Shown: positions 1-9,055, counted from the first letter of the stretch. The stretch: DNA of 59,737 nt from Bacillus sp. J37 (GCF_000518865.1 NZ_JAEK01000026.1:1-59737); one strand, 5' to 3'. Program-made: numbers and translations. Notes: generated from the letters alone by a model not told the origin.

Positions 1-160
1 TAAAAGGAAAAAGTGGTTGAAAAACGAGGGAAAGTGGTTGAATCAGGTAGTGAGAACATAGAGTTGGTTGAAAAAAATAAAATGATAGCGTAATCATCTG
101 GGGAAGCGATTGAATAAGTGTGAAAAGTGGTTGAATCATGAGGTGAAAGTATGATATAGA
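1..160. repeat. GGTTGAA-rich dispersed repeat, diverged copy
   Basis: This non-coding stretch contains several AGTGGTTGAA or GTTGGTTGAA units, a GAATCAGGTAGTGAGA segment and an AATGATAGCGTAATCAT segment. The same segments recur in the same order in the tandem array at 9091-9300. It is therefore another, more diverged copy of that family. It is cut by the window edge, so its true start is unknown. No function can be assigned. Confidence 0.7.
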
Positions 161-182
161 CAAATTAGACAGGAGGAATGAG

Positions 183-665
183 ATGTCAATTGAGGTAAGA
201 TTATCAAAAGAAAGTGATGTTGAGCAATTACTCGAAATCGATAATAGAATTTGGAATACAACTACAACACCTGCAATCATTAAATGGAATTCAGCAAGTG
301 AATATAAGGAAAGAAATCCGGAGGGAAGTCAGCTTGTTGCATTGGCGAATGGACAAGTAGCAGGTTATCTTGGGTTTCATTCACCAACACCTTTGAATAC
401 AAATCAACATGTATTGGAAATAGATATTGCAGTAGACCGGCATTTTCAAGGTAGTGGTGTAGGAAAGAGTTTACTTTTGAGTGCGGAAAATATCTTTAAA
501 GAAAAAGGCATTAAAAAACTCTCGCTCCGTGTATTAGAAACAAATAGTGGAGCAATCCGTTTTTATCACAAATGTGGTTTCCGTAAGCAAGGTAAACTGA
601 TCAACGAGTTTTTTATTGATGGAAAGTATGTAAATGATCTATTGATGTACAAACTTTTAGATTAG
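183..665 (+). CDS. GNAT family N-acetyltransferase
   Basis: The 160-residue protein is a single GNAT domain of usual length. It should move an acetyl group from acetyl-CoA to an amine of unknown identity. The acetyl-CoA pyrophosphate loop is visible as FQGSGVGKSLL around residues 88-98, followed by a typical C-terminal region ending in FYHKCGFRKQGK. The ATG has a strong AGGAGG seven bases upstream. It stands alone between a repeat region and an MFS transporter gene, so context gives no substrate. The fold assignment is firm and the specific role unknown. Confidence 0.85.
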   Translation: MSIEVRLSKESDVEQLLEIDNRIWNTTTTPAIIKWNSASEYKERNPEGSQLVALANGQVAGYLGFHSPTPLNTNQHVLEIDIAVDRHFQGSGVGKSLLLSAENIFKEKGIKKLSLRVLETNSGAIRFYHKCGFRKQGKLINEFFIDGKYVNDLLMYKLLD

Positions 666-806
666 GAGAAAAATCTATATTTTCGCATTATTATAACATT
701 ATGAAATGGAGCATTTCTTCATTGCAAAACAAGGGAAAAGGGGCTAAAATTCTCTGAGGAATATTCACGTGTGAATTCGTGAAAATCATGTAAAGGAGGA
801 GGATTT

Positions 807-2012
807 ATGCCGCGTTCTCTTTGGTTGCTTGTAATTGGAATGATGATTAATGTGACAGGATCTTCATTTTTATGGCCGTTAAATACGATATATATTCATG
901 ATCATCTTGGTAAGTCTTTAACGGTTGCAGGAATTGTTCTCATGTTAAACGCTGCAGCAAGCGTTGTTGGAAATCTTCTTGGTGGGGTATTATTTGATAA
1001 GATCGGTGGTTATAAATCCATCCTGTTAGGAATTGTGATTACGTTAATTTCTGTCGTTGCCCTTATGTTTAACCATTCTTGGCCTGTATATATGTATTTA
1101 TTAATCTTTATTGGATTAGGTTCTGGAATTGTTTTCCCGGCTACATATGCATTAGCAGGAACAGTATGGCCGGAAGGTGGCAGAAAAGCATTTAATGCTA
1201 TTTATGTTGCACAAAATGCAGGTGTAGCAGCAGGAGCTTCCCTAGGTGGATTTGTTGCTTCTATCTCATTTCATTATATATTTGTTGCTAACGCAGCACT
1301 TTATGCTGTTTTTTTCTTACTTGCATTCTTCGGTTTCCGAAATATCGATGATTCGTCAGTAAAACAAGTATCGATATTGGATCAAAATCCTACCATAAAA
1401 AATCGTGAAAAGTTTGGGGCTTTGGTTGTTTTATGTATTGGATATTTACTCTGCTGGGTAGGATATGTTCAGTGGCCTTCAACGATCTCATCCCATACCC
1501 AAACCTTGAATATTTCATTAAGTCAATATAGTTTACTTTGGACAATAAATGGTATCTTGATTGTACTTGGTCAACCGCTTATTTCTCTGTTTGTAAAGCA
1601 CTTTGCCAAAACATTGAAAAAACAAATGGTTCTGGGATTTATCGTGTTTATCGTCTCATTTGCTGTGGCAACATATGCAGAGGAATTTACAGCATTTCTT
1701 GTGGCAATGGTGATATTAACGATCGGAGAAATGTTAGTATGGCCTGCTGTGCCAACGATTGCAAATGATTTAGCTCCTAGTGGCAGACAAGGCTTTTATC
1801 AAGGATTTGTTAACAGTACTGCAACGGGAGGAAAAATGATTGGTCCTCTCCTTGGAGGAATGGTTGTGGATTACTACAATATGAGCTTATTATTTATGAT
1901 CATCATGAGCTTGTTAATAGTTGGGATTTTTACTACTCTGATCTATGATAAAAAATTGAATGCAAAGCTGGAAAGCAAAGGGTCTCAGGCCTCCGACGCT
2001 GTCGGGGTCTAA
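807..2012 (+). CDS. MFS transporter, drug-exporter-like
   Basis: This 401-residue membrane protein has about twelve hydrophobic segments in two halves, typical of the major facilitator superfamily. The loop after TM2 carries GGVLFDKIGGYKS, matching the MFS signature GxxxDrxGrk. The second half has an equivalent region ending APSGRQGFYQGF near residue 325. Proton-coupled export of small molecules is the usual role of such proteins in Bacillus; the substrate cannot be read from sequence. The start is preceded by AAAGGAGGAGG. A terminator hairpin begins inside the last codons, so the gene is monocistronic. Confidence 0.85.
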   Translation: MPRSLWLLVIGMMINVTGSSFLWPLNTIYIHDHLGKSLTVAGIVLMLNAAASVVGNLLGGVLFDKIGGYKSILLGIVITLISVVALMFNHSWPVYMYLLIFIGLGSGIVFPATYALAGTVWPEGGRKAFNAIYVAQNAGVAAGASLGGFVASISFHYIFVANAALYAVFFLLAFFGFRNIDDSSVKQVSILDQNPTIKNREKFGALVVLCIGYLLCWVGYVQWPSTISSHTQTLNISLSQYSLLWTINGILIVLGQPLISLFVKHFAKTLKKQMVLGFIVFIVSFAVATYAEEFTAFLVAMVILTIGEMLVWPAVPTIANDLAPSGRQGFYQGFVNSTATGGKMIGPLLGGMVVDYYNMSLLFMIIMSLLIVGIFTTLIYDKKLNAKLESKGSQASDAVGV

Positions 2013-2023
2013 GACCTTTTTTT
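1981..2023 (+). terminator. Rho-independent terminator overlapping the MFS stop codon
   Basis: The outer stem GGTCT/AGACC encloses an inner stem CCGAC-gct-GTCGG, followed by seven T. The 5' arm lies inside the coding sequence and the stop codon lies between the inner and outer 3' arms. Confidence 0.85.
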
Positions 2024-2110
2024 AGTTCCTGCATTTTAAAGCAAATTAAAACTCTAAAAATAATTACGGTGTGATACGATAAAAGAAAAAATTTACTAGG
2101 GGAAGATACT

Positions 2111-3481
2111 ATGTTGGATCATCGTTTTCCGTATGCGAAAGAAATAATTGAAACCGTAATAGAAAACGCTTACGTTTGGATTGTGATTGTTGATGCTGAC
2201 GGAAAGATTATTTATATGAATGAAAACTACTGTCGATTTTGTGAAGTAACAAAAGAGAAAGTCGTTGGAAAGTATGTAACAGAAGTCATAGAAAATACAC
2301 GAATGCACATTGTGGTTAAAACCGGAGAAGAAGAAATAGCTGATCTTCAGTATATCCGAGGGAATTACATGATAGCCAATCGAATTCCAATCTTCGCAGA
2401 TGGCAAAATAATTGGTGCATTTGGTACGGTTATGTTTCGTGATACAAAGGAATGGAGTGAGATGAACTCCCATGTTCGGCATCACCTTTCATCCATTCAG
2501 TCTTTTATTGAACAACAGGAAGTTACTGGAGCGAAATATACTTTAAATGATATTCATTCAAATTCTGCTATTATGGCGGAATTAAAAGAGAAGGTCAAAT
2601 CGATAGCTGCTACAGATAGCTCAGTTTTAATCCGTGGGGAAAGTGGGACAGGAAAGGAATTGTTTGCACATAGCATTCATTTGTTAAGTCATCGAAGTGA
2701 AGGGCCATTTGTTAAGGTGAACTGTGGAGCCATACCTGAGCAGTTGCTTGAGTCCGAATTGTTTGGGTATGAAGATGGTGCGTTTACTGGAGCTAAAAAA
2801 GGTGGAAAGAAGGGAAAGTTTCAGCAAGCAAATGGTGGTACAATTTTTTTGGATGAAATCGGTGATATGAGTCTTCATATGCAAGTTAAGTTATTGCGTG
2901 TTCTCCAAGAAAAAGAAGTAGAACCGATTGGAGGCAATAGAACGATACCATTGGATGTTAGAGTTATAACAGCTACGAACAGACCGTTAGAAGAACTCAT
3001 GAAAACAAATGACTTTAGAAGTGACCTTTATTATCGAATCAGCGTTATTCCGCTGTTTATACCACCTTTAAGGGATCGAATGGCAGATTTAGAAACGCTT
3101 GTCCGTTATTTTATTAAAAAAGTTTCTTTAAGAACAGGTAAAAGAATTTCTATGATTCATGAAGACGTGATGAAGACATTTCATCAATATCATTGGCAAG
3201 GGAATATTCGTGAACTGGAAAATATTATTGAAGCAGCCATTCATTTAGCTAAAACAGATGTCATCACACTGGAGGCAATTCCTGAATATATTAAAAATCG
3301 GCCAATTTATCATTCTGATATGAAAGTCAACTCATTAAAGGAAATGTTAGCTCAAGCAGAAAAGAACATTCTTATTCGGACCATACAAAAGCATGCTGGT
3401 GATAAAAGAATGGCAGCAAAAGAATTGGAAATTAGTAAGTCAAGTATGTATGAAAAAATTCAAAAATATGGGTTAAATTAA
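2111..3481 (+). CDS. Sigma-54-dependent transcriptional activator (PAS, AAA+, Fis-type HTH)
   Basis: This 456-residue protein is a bacterial enhancer-binding protein that would open sigma-54 promoters using ATP. An N-terminal PAS-like sensor covers roughly residues 10-110. The AAA+ core follows, with Walker A GESGTGKE at 176-183, the sigma-54 contact loop GAFTGA at 223-228 and Walker B TIFLDE at 244-249. A Fis-type helix-turn-helix lies at the C-terminus (about 425-450). It sits directly upstream of a -24/-12 promoter and repeated GTCCG-N-TGGA sites that precede a permease and 3-hydroxybutyrate dehydrogenase. It is therefore inferred to activate that operon, with the PAS domain sensing a metabolite. 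The effector is unknown. Confidence 0.93.
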   Translation: MLDHRFPYAKEIIETVIENAYVWIVIVDADGKIIYMNENYCRFCEVTKEKVVGKYVTEVIENTRMHIVVKTGEEEIADLQYIRGNYMIANRIPIFADGKIIGAFGTVMFRDTKEWSEMNSHVRHHLSSIQSFIEQQEVTGAKYTLNDIHSNSAIMAELKEKVKSIAATDSSVLIRGESGTGKELFAHSIHLLSHRSEGPFVKVNCGAIPEQLLESELFGYEDGAFTGAKKGGKKGKFQQANGGTIFLDEIGDMSLHMQVKLLRVLQEKEVEPIGGNRTIPLDVRVITATNRPLEELMKTNDFRSDLYYRISVIPLFIPPLRDRMADLETLVRYFIKKVSLRTGKRISMIHEDVMKTFHQYHWQGNIRELENIIEAAIHLAKTDVITLEAIPEYIKNRPIYHSDMKVNSLKEMLAQAEKNILIRTIQKHAGDKRMAAKELEISKSSMYEKIQKYGLN

Positions 3482-3483
3482 TA

Positions 3484-3499
3484 GTCCGAAAAAATGGAA
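3484..3499 (+). promoter_or_regulatory. Candidate activator-binding site (UAS) 1
   Basis: The sequence GTCCGAAAAAATGGAA begins three bases after the activator stop codon. It matches a second copy at 3585-3600 in 14 of 16 positions. Each copy is a weak inverted repeat (TCC and GGA arms), as expected for a dimeric Fis-type HTH. The role is inferred from position upstream of a sigma-54 promoter. Confidence 0.55.
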
Positions 3500-3501
3500 A
3501 G

Positions 3502-3531
3502 CAGTCCGGAATGATGGACTGTTATTTTTTT
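3502..3531 (+). terminator. Terminator of the activator gene, overlapping a second UAS-like site
   Basis: CAGTCC and GGACTG form a 6-bp stem around an 8-base loop, followed by TTATTTTTTT. The 5' arm and loop (GTCCGGAATGATGGAC from 3504) also match the UAS motif in 12 of 16 positions and lie 20 bp, about two helical turns, after UAS 1. The element may serve both purposes. Confidence 0.6.
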
Positions 3532-3584
3532 AGTGTCATATAAATACGTATAGTAGATGGACAAGTCTCATATTAAGGTTGAGT

Positions 3585-3600
3585 GTCCGAAAATGTGGAA
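3585..3600 (+). promoter_or_regulatory. Candidate activator-binding site (UAS) 3
   Basis: GTCCGAAAATGTGGAA is the best repeat of the site at 3484-3499. It lies about 100 bp upstream of the -24 element, a usual distance for sigma-54 enhancer sites with DNA looping. Confidence 0.55.
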
Positions 3601-3696
3601 TGATTCTCTTGATATGTGAACAAATTCGCTAGTTTAATCAAAAGGGCATGTAAAGGAATCTCGGTTTAATCATATTGTTTATTAACACAGAAGAAT

Positions 3697-3712
3697 TGGC
3701 ACACTTCTTGCT
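3697..3712 (+). promoter_or_regulatory. Sigma-54 (SigL) -24/-12 promoter
   Basis: TGGCACACTTCTTGCT matches the sigma-54 consensus TGGCAC-N5-TTGCT exactly. The invariant GG (3698-3699) and GC (3710-3711) are separated by ten bases. It lies downstream of the activator gene and upstream of the permease/dehydrogenase pair, so it is the likely operon promoter with a start near 3724. Confidence 0.9.
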
Positions 3713-3772
3713 TTTATATATGTGAAAGGAGGATGTGACAGTTTTTATGCATAGAAGGAAGGTTGTAATAAG

Positions 3773-3835
3773 ATGAACGTAAAAGATAAAGAAATGAAAG
3801 CGGTTACTCAAAGGCGTGAAAATGAATATATCTAA
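3773..3835 (+). CDS. Possible small ORF (20 codons) in the operon leader
   Basis: A 20-codon ORF (MNVKDKEMKAVTQRRENEYI) begins at an ATG that overlaps, as ATGA, the stop of a 9-codon ORF at 3747-3776. A strong AAAGGAGG at 3725-3732 lies just after the predicted sigma-54 start, but its spacing to either start codon is not ideal; GGAAGG precedes the second ORF. It may be a leader peptide, a decayed gene or chance. I do not recognise it. Confidence 0.25.
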   Translation: MNVKDKEMKAVTQRRENEYI

Positions 3836-3929
3836 AGCTTGTACCGAAAATACAGGTTAGAGTTATTGCTAGTTTACTAGTTGAGAACAGGAAATACAAA
3901 CAAAAGCCTCAAACAAAGGGGGAAACGTA

Positions 3930-5249
3930 ATGTTAAGTATGATTGGGCTAGTCGGTGGTTTAGCACTCTTAATTTATTTGACTATGAAGGGGATGAACTT
4001 GTTAGTTGCAGGTCCGTTATGTGCTTTATTTGTAGCTATTTGTAGTGGGCTACCTTTATTTCCTCAATTAGTTGGTGAAGGGGAAGCAAACTTCGTAGGT
4101 AATTATATGACAGGCTTTTCAGGTTTTATATCATCATGGTACCTCATGTTTTTATTAGGAGCGATTTTTGGAAAGGTGATGGAGGATAGTGGTGCGGCAG
4201 ATAGTGTTTCAAAATGGATTGTTAGTAAGATTGGGATGAAAAGAGCTGTTATGGCAATTGTCATTGCTTGTGCTGTTTTAACATACGGTGGTGTCAGCTT
4301 ATTCGTTGTTGCCTTCTCTGTTTATCCAATGGCTGTTAGTTTATTTAGAGAAGCTGACTTACCTCGTCGTTTTATTCCTGCAGCTCTTGCTTTTGGGTCT
4401 GTTACATTTACGATGACATCCGCCGGTTCACCGGAAATTCAGAACTGGATTCCAATTGAATACCTTGGTACATCACCGTACGCAGGCTGGGAAGTTAGTT
4501 TAATTGTAGCTGTATTTATGATCATTTTCGGGTATTGGTGGTTACGTCGAATGATCACAAAAGCTGTTGCAAATGGTGAAACATTTGTGGCAAGAGAAAA
4601 TGATCCAGTTAATGAAGATAAAGTTTTGCCAAATCCGTTATTCGGAATAATTCCATTGGTTGTTGTGTTAATTATTTCGTTTGTTTTCCATGACTCTTTA
4701 CAACAATCAGCCCTTATTATTTCTTTATTAGGTGGAGTTATTGTTACGTATTTATTAAATCGCACCTATTTCAAATCTTTTTGGAGTGCAGTCTCAGAAG
4801 GGACGTTGGGAGCTTTAATCGCTCTCGGGAATACGGCGGCAGTTGTTGGCTTTGGCGGAGTAGCAAAAGCAGTACCTGCTTTTGAAGTGGCTGTTAATGC
4901 GATGACAAGCATACCGGGCAGTCCTCTCATCGGAGGGGCTATTGCTGTAAGTGTGATAGCGGGGATGACAGGTTCAGCATCAGGAGGTCAGGCTATTGCT
5001 TTGCCGTTGATTTCACCACATTACATGGATATGGGGGTGAATCCTGAAGCGTTACACAGAGTTGTATCAATTTCTTCAGGGGCGCTTGATTCACTTCCAC
5101 ATAATGGCTACGTTGTTACAACCATTCGGGGAATTTGTGGAGAAACTCATAAAGATGCTTATAATCCGGTTGGTGCACTAACGGTCATTGTTCCATTATT
5201 AGGTGTTATTTTAGCCATTATTTTATTTTCATTTGGACTGGGAATTTAG
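3930..5249 (+). CDS. GntP-family permease, probable 3-hydroxybutyrate/H+ symporter
   Basis: This 439-residue hydrophobic protein has the length and glycine-rich membrane segments of the GntP gluconate/proton symporter family. Conserved-looking stretches include TMTSAGSPEIQNWIP near residue 165 and ITGMTGSASGGQAIALPL-like sequence near 345. A start with AAAGGGGG upstream is clear. The dehydrogenase gene follows after 19 bases, so the two form one operon behind the sigma-54 promoter. Because that neighbour is a 3-hydroxybutyrate dehydrogenase, and because B. subtilis pairs the GntP-type yxjC with ketone-body genes, the substrate is inferred to be 3-hydroxybutyrate rather than gluconate. Transport specificity is not proven by sequence. 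Confidence 0.85.
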   Translation: MLSMIGLVGGLALLIYLTMKGMNLLVAGPLCALFVAICSGLPLFPQLVGEGEANFVGNYMTGFSGFISSWYLMFLLGAIFGKVMEDSGAADSVSKWIVSKIGMKRAVMAIVIACAVLTYGGVSLFVVAFSVYPMAVSLFREADLPRRFIPAALAFGSVTFTMTSAGSPEIQNWIPIEYLGTSPYAGWEVSLIVAVFMIIFGYWWLRRMITKAVANGETFVARENDPVNEDKVLPNPLFGIIPLVVVLIISFVFHDSLQQSALIISLLGGVIVTYLLNRTYFKSFWSAVSEGTLGALIALGNTAAVVGFGGVAKAVPAFEVAVNAMTSIPGSPLIGGAIAVSVIAGMTGSASGGQAIALPLISPHYMDMGVNPEALHRVVSISSGALDSLPHNGYVVTTIRGICGETHKDAYNPVGALTVIVPLLGVILAIILFSFGLGI

Positions 5250-5268
5250 GAACGGAGGTTGGGTGTAA

Positions 5269-6045
5269 ATGGTTCAAGCTCAAGTTGTGCTATTAACAGG
5301 AGCTGCCCGGGGAATAGGTTTTGAACTGGCAAAAGCCTTTGCAACAGAAGGAGCAAAAGTTGTTTTAACAGACTTACATGAAGAACAGGTTCGTGCTAGT
5401 ACAAAACGGCTGCAAGAAGAAGGATTGGATGTTAGTGGTTTACCTTGTGATGTCACAAACGAACAAAACATATTTGATGTTGTAAAAGAAACAGCCGCAA
5501 GATATGGAAGAATCGATACACTTATAAATAATGCAGGGCTTCAGCATGTCGCACATATCGAAGATTTTCCAACAGAAAAATTTGAACAACTCATTGGTGT
5601 TATGTTAGTCGCACCTTTTGTTTTAACAAAGCATGTTTTTCCGTTTATGAAAAATCAACAGTTTGGGAGAGTTCTAAACATCGCCTCTATTAATGGTTTA
5701 ATTGGCTTTGCAGGCAAAGCAGCTTATAATAGTGCAAAGCACGGCGTCATTGGATTAACAAAAGTCGCGGCATTAGAAGGGGCTCCTTATGGTATTACCG
5801 TGAATGCCTTGTGTCCGGGATATGTCGACACACCTCTTGTTAGAAACCAGCTTCAAGATTTGGCAAATACAAGAAAAGTACCATTAGAGGATGTTTTAGA
5901 GGATGTATTATACCCTCTCATTCCTCAGAAACGATTACTAGATCCTCAGGAAGTGGCAGATTACGCTATATTTTTAGCCAGTGAAAAGGCAAAAGGAGTG
6001 ACAGGGCAGGCAGTTGTTTTAGATGGAGGATACACAGTCCAGTAA
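5269..6045 (+). CDS. D-3-hydroxybutyrate dehydrogenase (SDR family)
   Basis: This 258-residue classical short-chain dehydrogenase oxidises D-3-hydroxybutyrate to acetoacetate with NAD+. The cofactor motif TGAARGIG lies at residues 10-17, the NNAG motif near 86-89, the catalytic Ser in NIASINGL and the YNSAKHG motif near 151-157. NAGLQHVAHIEDFP and the ALCPGYVDTPLVRNQL stretch are characteristic of bacterial 3-hydroxybutyrate dehydrogenases (BdhA, B. subtilis YxjF type). It is the second gene of the permease operon. No scoAB CoA-transferase genes are adjacent, so acetoacetate activation must be encoded elsewhere. Confidence 0.9.
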   Translation: MVQAQVVLLTGAARGIGFELAKAFATEGAKVVLTDLHEEQVRASTKRLQEEGLDVSGLPCDVTNEQNIFDVVKETAARYGRIDTLINNAGLQHVAHIEDFPTEKFEQLIGVMLVAPFVLTKHVFPFMKNQQFGRVLNIASINGLIGFAGKAAYNSAKHGVIGLTKVAALEGAPYGITVNALCPGYVDTPLVRNQLQDLANTRKVPLEDVLEDVLYPLIPQKRLLDPQEVADYAIFLASEKAKGVTGQAVVLDGGYTVQ

Positions 6046-6144
6046 TATGAATAAAAAAATTTTCATTATGTAGCTGACATATTACCAGCTACTTGCATAT
6101 CCCGACAAAGTTATATAAAATAAGCTTAATATGTATAGGAAATG

Positions 6145-6390
6145 AACGGTGAAAAGGAATAGTAGTTAGTAAAAATGTGCTCAGAGAGTTGACGGGTGGT
6201 GTGAGTCAATCAATTTTTGCTAATGAACTCACCTTTGAGTTACAAATGTGAACACCGCTTAAGGTAAAGTAATATTTGTCGTCGATCCACGTTACGGATG
6301 TCAAAGTGGGCATAATAACACTATGCCAAAGTTGGGTGGTACCACGGGAATTAAGCCTCTCGTCCCTATTTGGGATGTGGGGTTTTTTTG
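6145..6390 (+). promoter_or_regulatory. T-box leader of leuS, specifier codon CUC (Leu)
   Basis: The leader holds the stem I AGAGAG region (6184-6189), a distal-loop GGTGGTGTGAG, a specifier segment GAACTCACCTTTGAG and the T-box TGGGTGGTACCACG at 6333-6346. The terminator helix CCTCTCGTCCC/GGGATGTGGGG ends in seven T near 6389. Aligned with the tyrS leader (GAA-UAC-AACC), the specifier is CUC at 6228-6230, a leucine codon, which fits the gene downstream. Uncharged tRNA-Leu would favour antitermination and leuS expression. Confidence 0.92.
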
Positions 6391-6412
6391 ATTTTTTGAA
6401 TTGGTAGTTGAA

Positions 6413-6513
6413 TCTGAGGTCAGCCTTTCAGAGGCTATAAGCCACTACTGAATGGAAGGTGAAAAAACCTTCTATTCAGTAGCGTCTTATTGCCCTTGGT
6501 TGGCCAAAGTGCC
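6413..6513. repeat. Palindromic repeat family A, diverged copy
   Basis: This region between the T-box terminator and leuS aligns with the repeats at 44461-44576 and 53598-53721: GAGGCTATAAGCCA, a central hairpin, GCGTCTTATTGCCC and GGCCAAAGTGCC are in the same order. The central hairpin pairs 6445-6460 with 6467-6482, with only one unpaired position. Its stem sequence differs from the other copies while pairing is kept. Because it follows the leuS terminator it would lie in the leuS mRNA. Confidence 0.65.
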
Positions 6514-6594
6514 TCCACCTATATTTAAAGCTTTGACCCGTTCAACCGGTTTAATATATATAATGAAAGAATGAGATTTAAGGAGGAAATACAG

Positions 6595-9009
6595 ATGAGC
6601 TTCAATCATCAAGAGATTGAAAAAAAATGGCAAGATTATTGGCTGCATAACAAAACATTTAAAACAACAGAGGATACAGACAAGCCGAAGTTTTACGCGC
6701 TCGACATGTTTCCATATCCATCTGGTGCAGGCCTACATGTAGGTCACCCTGAAGGATATACAGCTACTGATATTTTATCCCGTATGAAACGCATGCAGGG
6801 CTACAATGTTCTTCATCCTATGGGGTGGGATGCATTCGGGTTGCCTGCTGAACAATATGCGCTTGATACAGGAAATGACCCTGCAGAATTTACAAAACAA
6901 AATATTGATAACTTTAGAAGACAAATTCAAGCACTTGGCTTTTCTTATGATTGGGACAGAGAAGTAAACACAACAGATCCTGAATACTATAAATGGACAC
7001 AATGGATCTTTTTGCAGCTTTATAAAAAAGGTCTTGCATATGTAGATGAAGTGCCTGTAAACTGGTGCCCTGCTTTAGGAACAGTTTTAGCAAATGAAGA
7101 GGTTATTGATGGTAAAAGTGAACGAGGGGGACACCCTGTTGAACGTCGTCCAATGAAGCAATGGATGTTAAGAATTACAGCCTACGCTGATCGTTTATTA
7201 GAAGATTTAGAAGAAGTTGATTGGCCAGAGAGTATTAAGGATATGCAACGTAACTGGATTGGCCGCTCAGAAGGTGCACATGTTACGTTTGAAATTGATG
7301 GTCATGATGAAACATTCACTGTTTTCACCACTCGTCCTGATACATTATTTGGTGCTACGTATGCAGTATTAGCTCCTGAACATAGCTTTATTGAAAAGAT
7401 TACTACACATGATCAAAAAGATGCGGTTGAAGCTTATATTGATCAAGTAAAACATAAAAGTGATTTAGAACGTACAGAGCTTTCAAAAGAAAAAACAGGT
7501 GTGTTCACTGGTGCATATGCGATTAATCCTGTAAACGGTGAAAAAATGCCGATCTGGATTGCTGATTATGTTCTTGTAACTTATGGTACAGGTGCAATCA
7601 TGGCGGTACCAGCTCATGATGAGCGTGACTATGAATTTGCGGTAAAGTTTGATCTCCCGATTAAAGAGGTTGTTAGCGGTGGAGATGTAACAAAAGAAGC
7701 GTATACTGGTGAAGGTGAACATGTAAACTCTGATTTCTTAAACGGATTAGGAAAGCAGGAAGCGATTGAAAAAGCAATTGCTTGGCTGGAAGAAAACCAC
7801 AAAGGTGAGAAGAAAGTAACATACCGACTTCGTGATTGGCTATTCAGCCGTCAGCGTTATTGGGGTGAGCCGATTCCAATTATCCATTGGGAAGACGGCA
7901 CAATGTCAGCAGTTCCTGAAGAAGAGCTTCCACTTGTTTTACCAAAAACAACAGAAATCAGACCATCTGGAACAGGTGAATCACCATTAGCGATTATTAA
8001 AGATTTCGTCAATGTTGTTGACCCTGAAACAGGTAAAAAAGGTCGTCGTGAAACAAACACAATGCCGCAATGGGCAGGAAGCTGTTGGTACTATCTTCGT
8101 TATATTGATCCAAAAAACAGTGAAGCATTAGCAGATGATGCGAAGTTAAAGCAATGGCTGCCTGTTGATATTTATATCGGTGGAGCAGAGCATGCTGTTC
8201 TTCACTTACTATACGCTCGCTTCTGGCATAAATTCTTATATGATATTGGGGTTGTTCCAACAAAAGAACCATTCCAAAAATTATTTAACCAAGGGATGAT
8301 TCTTGGCGAGAACAATGAAAAAATGAGTAAATCAAAAGGAAATGTTGTTAACCCGGATGAAATTGTTGGCTCACATGGTGCTGATACCCTTCGTTTATAT
8401 GAAATGTTTATGGGACCTTTAGAAGCTTCTATTGCATGGTCAACAACAGGTCTTGACGGAGCAAGACGTTTCTTAGATCGTGTATGGCGCTTATTTATTG
8501 AAGACAACGGTGAAGTAAGTCCGAAGGTTGTTGATGAATCAAGTGATGCGCTTGAACGCATCTATCACCAAACGGTTAAAAAAGTAACCGAAGACTTAGA
8601 AGGCTTGCGATTTAACACAGCTATTTCGCAGTTGATGGTGTTCATTAATGAAGCATACAAAGCAACTGTTCTACCAAAAGAATACGTAGAAGGTTTTGTG
8701 AAATTATTATCTCCAATTGCTCCGCACTTATCCGAAGAGCTATGGAGTAAGCTTGGTCATGACACAACCATTACTTACGAAGCGTGGCCAGCATTTGACG
8801 AAGCAAAACTAGTAGAAAACGAAGTGGAAATCGTTGTACAAGTAAACGGAAAAGTTCGTGCAAAACTTTTAGTTGCAAAAGATGTAACAAAAGATCAGTT
8901 AGAGCAAATTGCTCTTGAAGATGATCGTGTGAAAGATCAAATTGAAGGAAAAACAATTCGCAAAGTCATTGCAGTACCAGGCAAGCTAGTAAATATTGTT
9001 GCAAATTAA
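6595..9009 (+). CDS. leuS: Leucyl-tRNA synthetase
   Basis: This cytoplasmic class I synthetase charges tRNA-Leu with leucine. The 804-residue length is normal. The HIGH-type motif is seen in [13 protein letters not shown] near residue 45. The CP1 editing domain holds [13 protein letters not shown] near 245 and [17 protein letters not shown] near 335. The KMSKS motif is in [10 protein letters not shown] near 575. An in-frame ATG 24 bases upstream exists, but AAGGAGG at 6581-6587 is correctly spaced for the ATG chosen here, which also gives the usual [14 protein letters not shown]-terminus. It is regulated by the T-box leader and closed by a strong terminator. Confidence 0.98.
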   Translation: MSFNHQEIEKKWQDYWLHNKTFKTTEDTDKPKFYALDMFPYPSGAGLHVGHPEGYTATDILSRMKRMQGYNVLHPMGWDAFGLPAEQYALDTGNDPAEFTKQNIDNFRRQIQALGFSYDWDREVNTTDPEYYKWTQWIFLQLYKKGLAYVDEVPVNWCPALGTVLANEEVIDGKSERGGHPVERRPMKQWMLRITAYADRLLEDLEEVDWPESIKDMQRNWIGRSEGAHVTFEIDGHDETFTVFTTRPDTLFGATYAVLAPEHSFIEKITTHDQKDAVEAYIDQVKHKSDLERTELSKEKTGVFTGAYAINPVNGEKMPIWIADYVLVTYGTGAIMAVPAHDERDYEFAVKFDLPIKEVVSGGDVTKEAYTGEGEHVNSDFLNGLGKQEAIEKAIAWLEENHKGEKKVTYRLRDWLFSRQRYWGEPIPIIHWEDGTMSAVPEEELPLVLPKTTEIRPSGTGESPLAIIKDFVNVVDPETGKKGRRETNTMPQWAGSCWYYLRYIDPKNSEALADDAKLKQWLPVDIYIGGAEHAVLHLLYARFWHKFLYDIGVVPTKEPFQKLFNQGMILGENNEKMSKSKGNVVNPDEIVGSHGADTLRLYEMFMGPLEASIAWSTTGLDGARRFLDRVWRLFIEDNGEVSPKVVDESSDALERIYHQTVKKVTEDLEGLRFNTAISQLMVFINEAYKATVLPKEYVEGFVKLLSPIAPHLSEELWSKLGHDTTITYEAWPAFDEAKLVENEVEIVVQVNGKVRAKLLVAKDVTKDQLEQIALEDDRVKDQIEGKTIRKVIAVPGKLVNIVAN

Positions 9010-9021
9010 TCATAGGTAGTT

Positions 9022-9055
9022 AAAAGCCGACTCTTGGAAAAGAGTCGGCTTTTAT
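9022..9055 (+). terminator. leuS terminator
   Basis: AAAAGCCGACTCTT and AAGAGTCGGCTTTT pair perfectly around GGAA. The helix lies 13 bases after the leuS stop. Confidence 0.92.
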
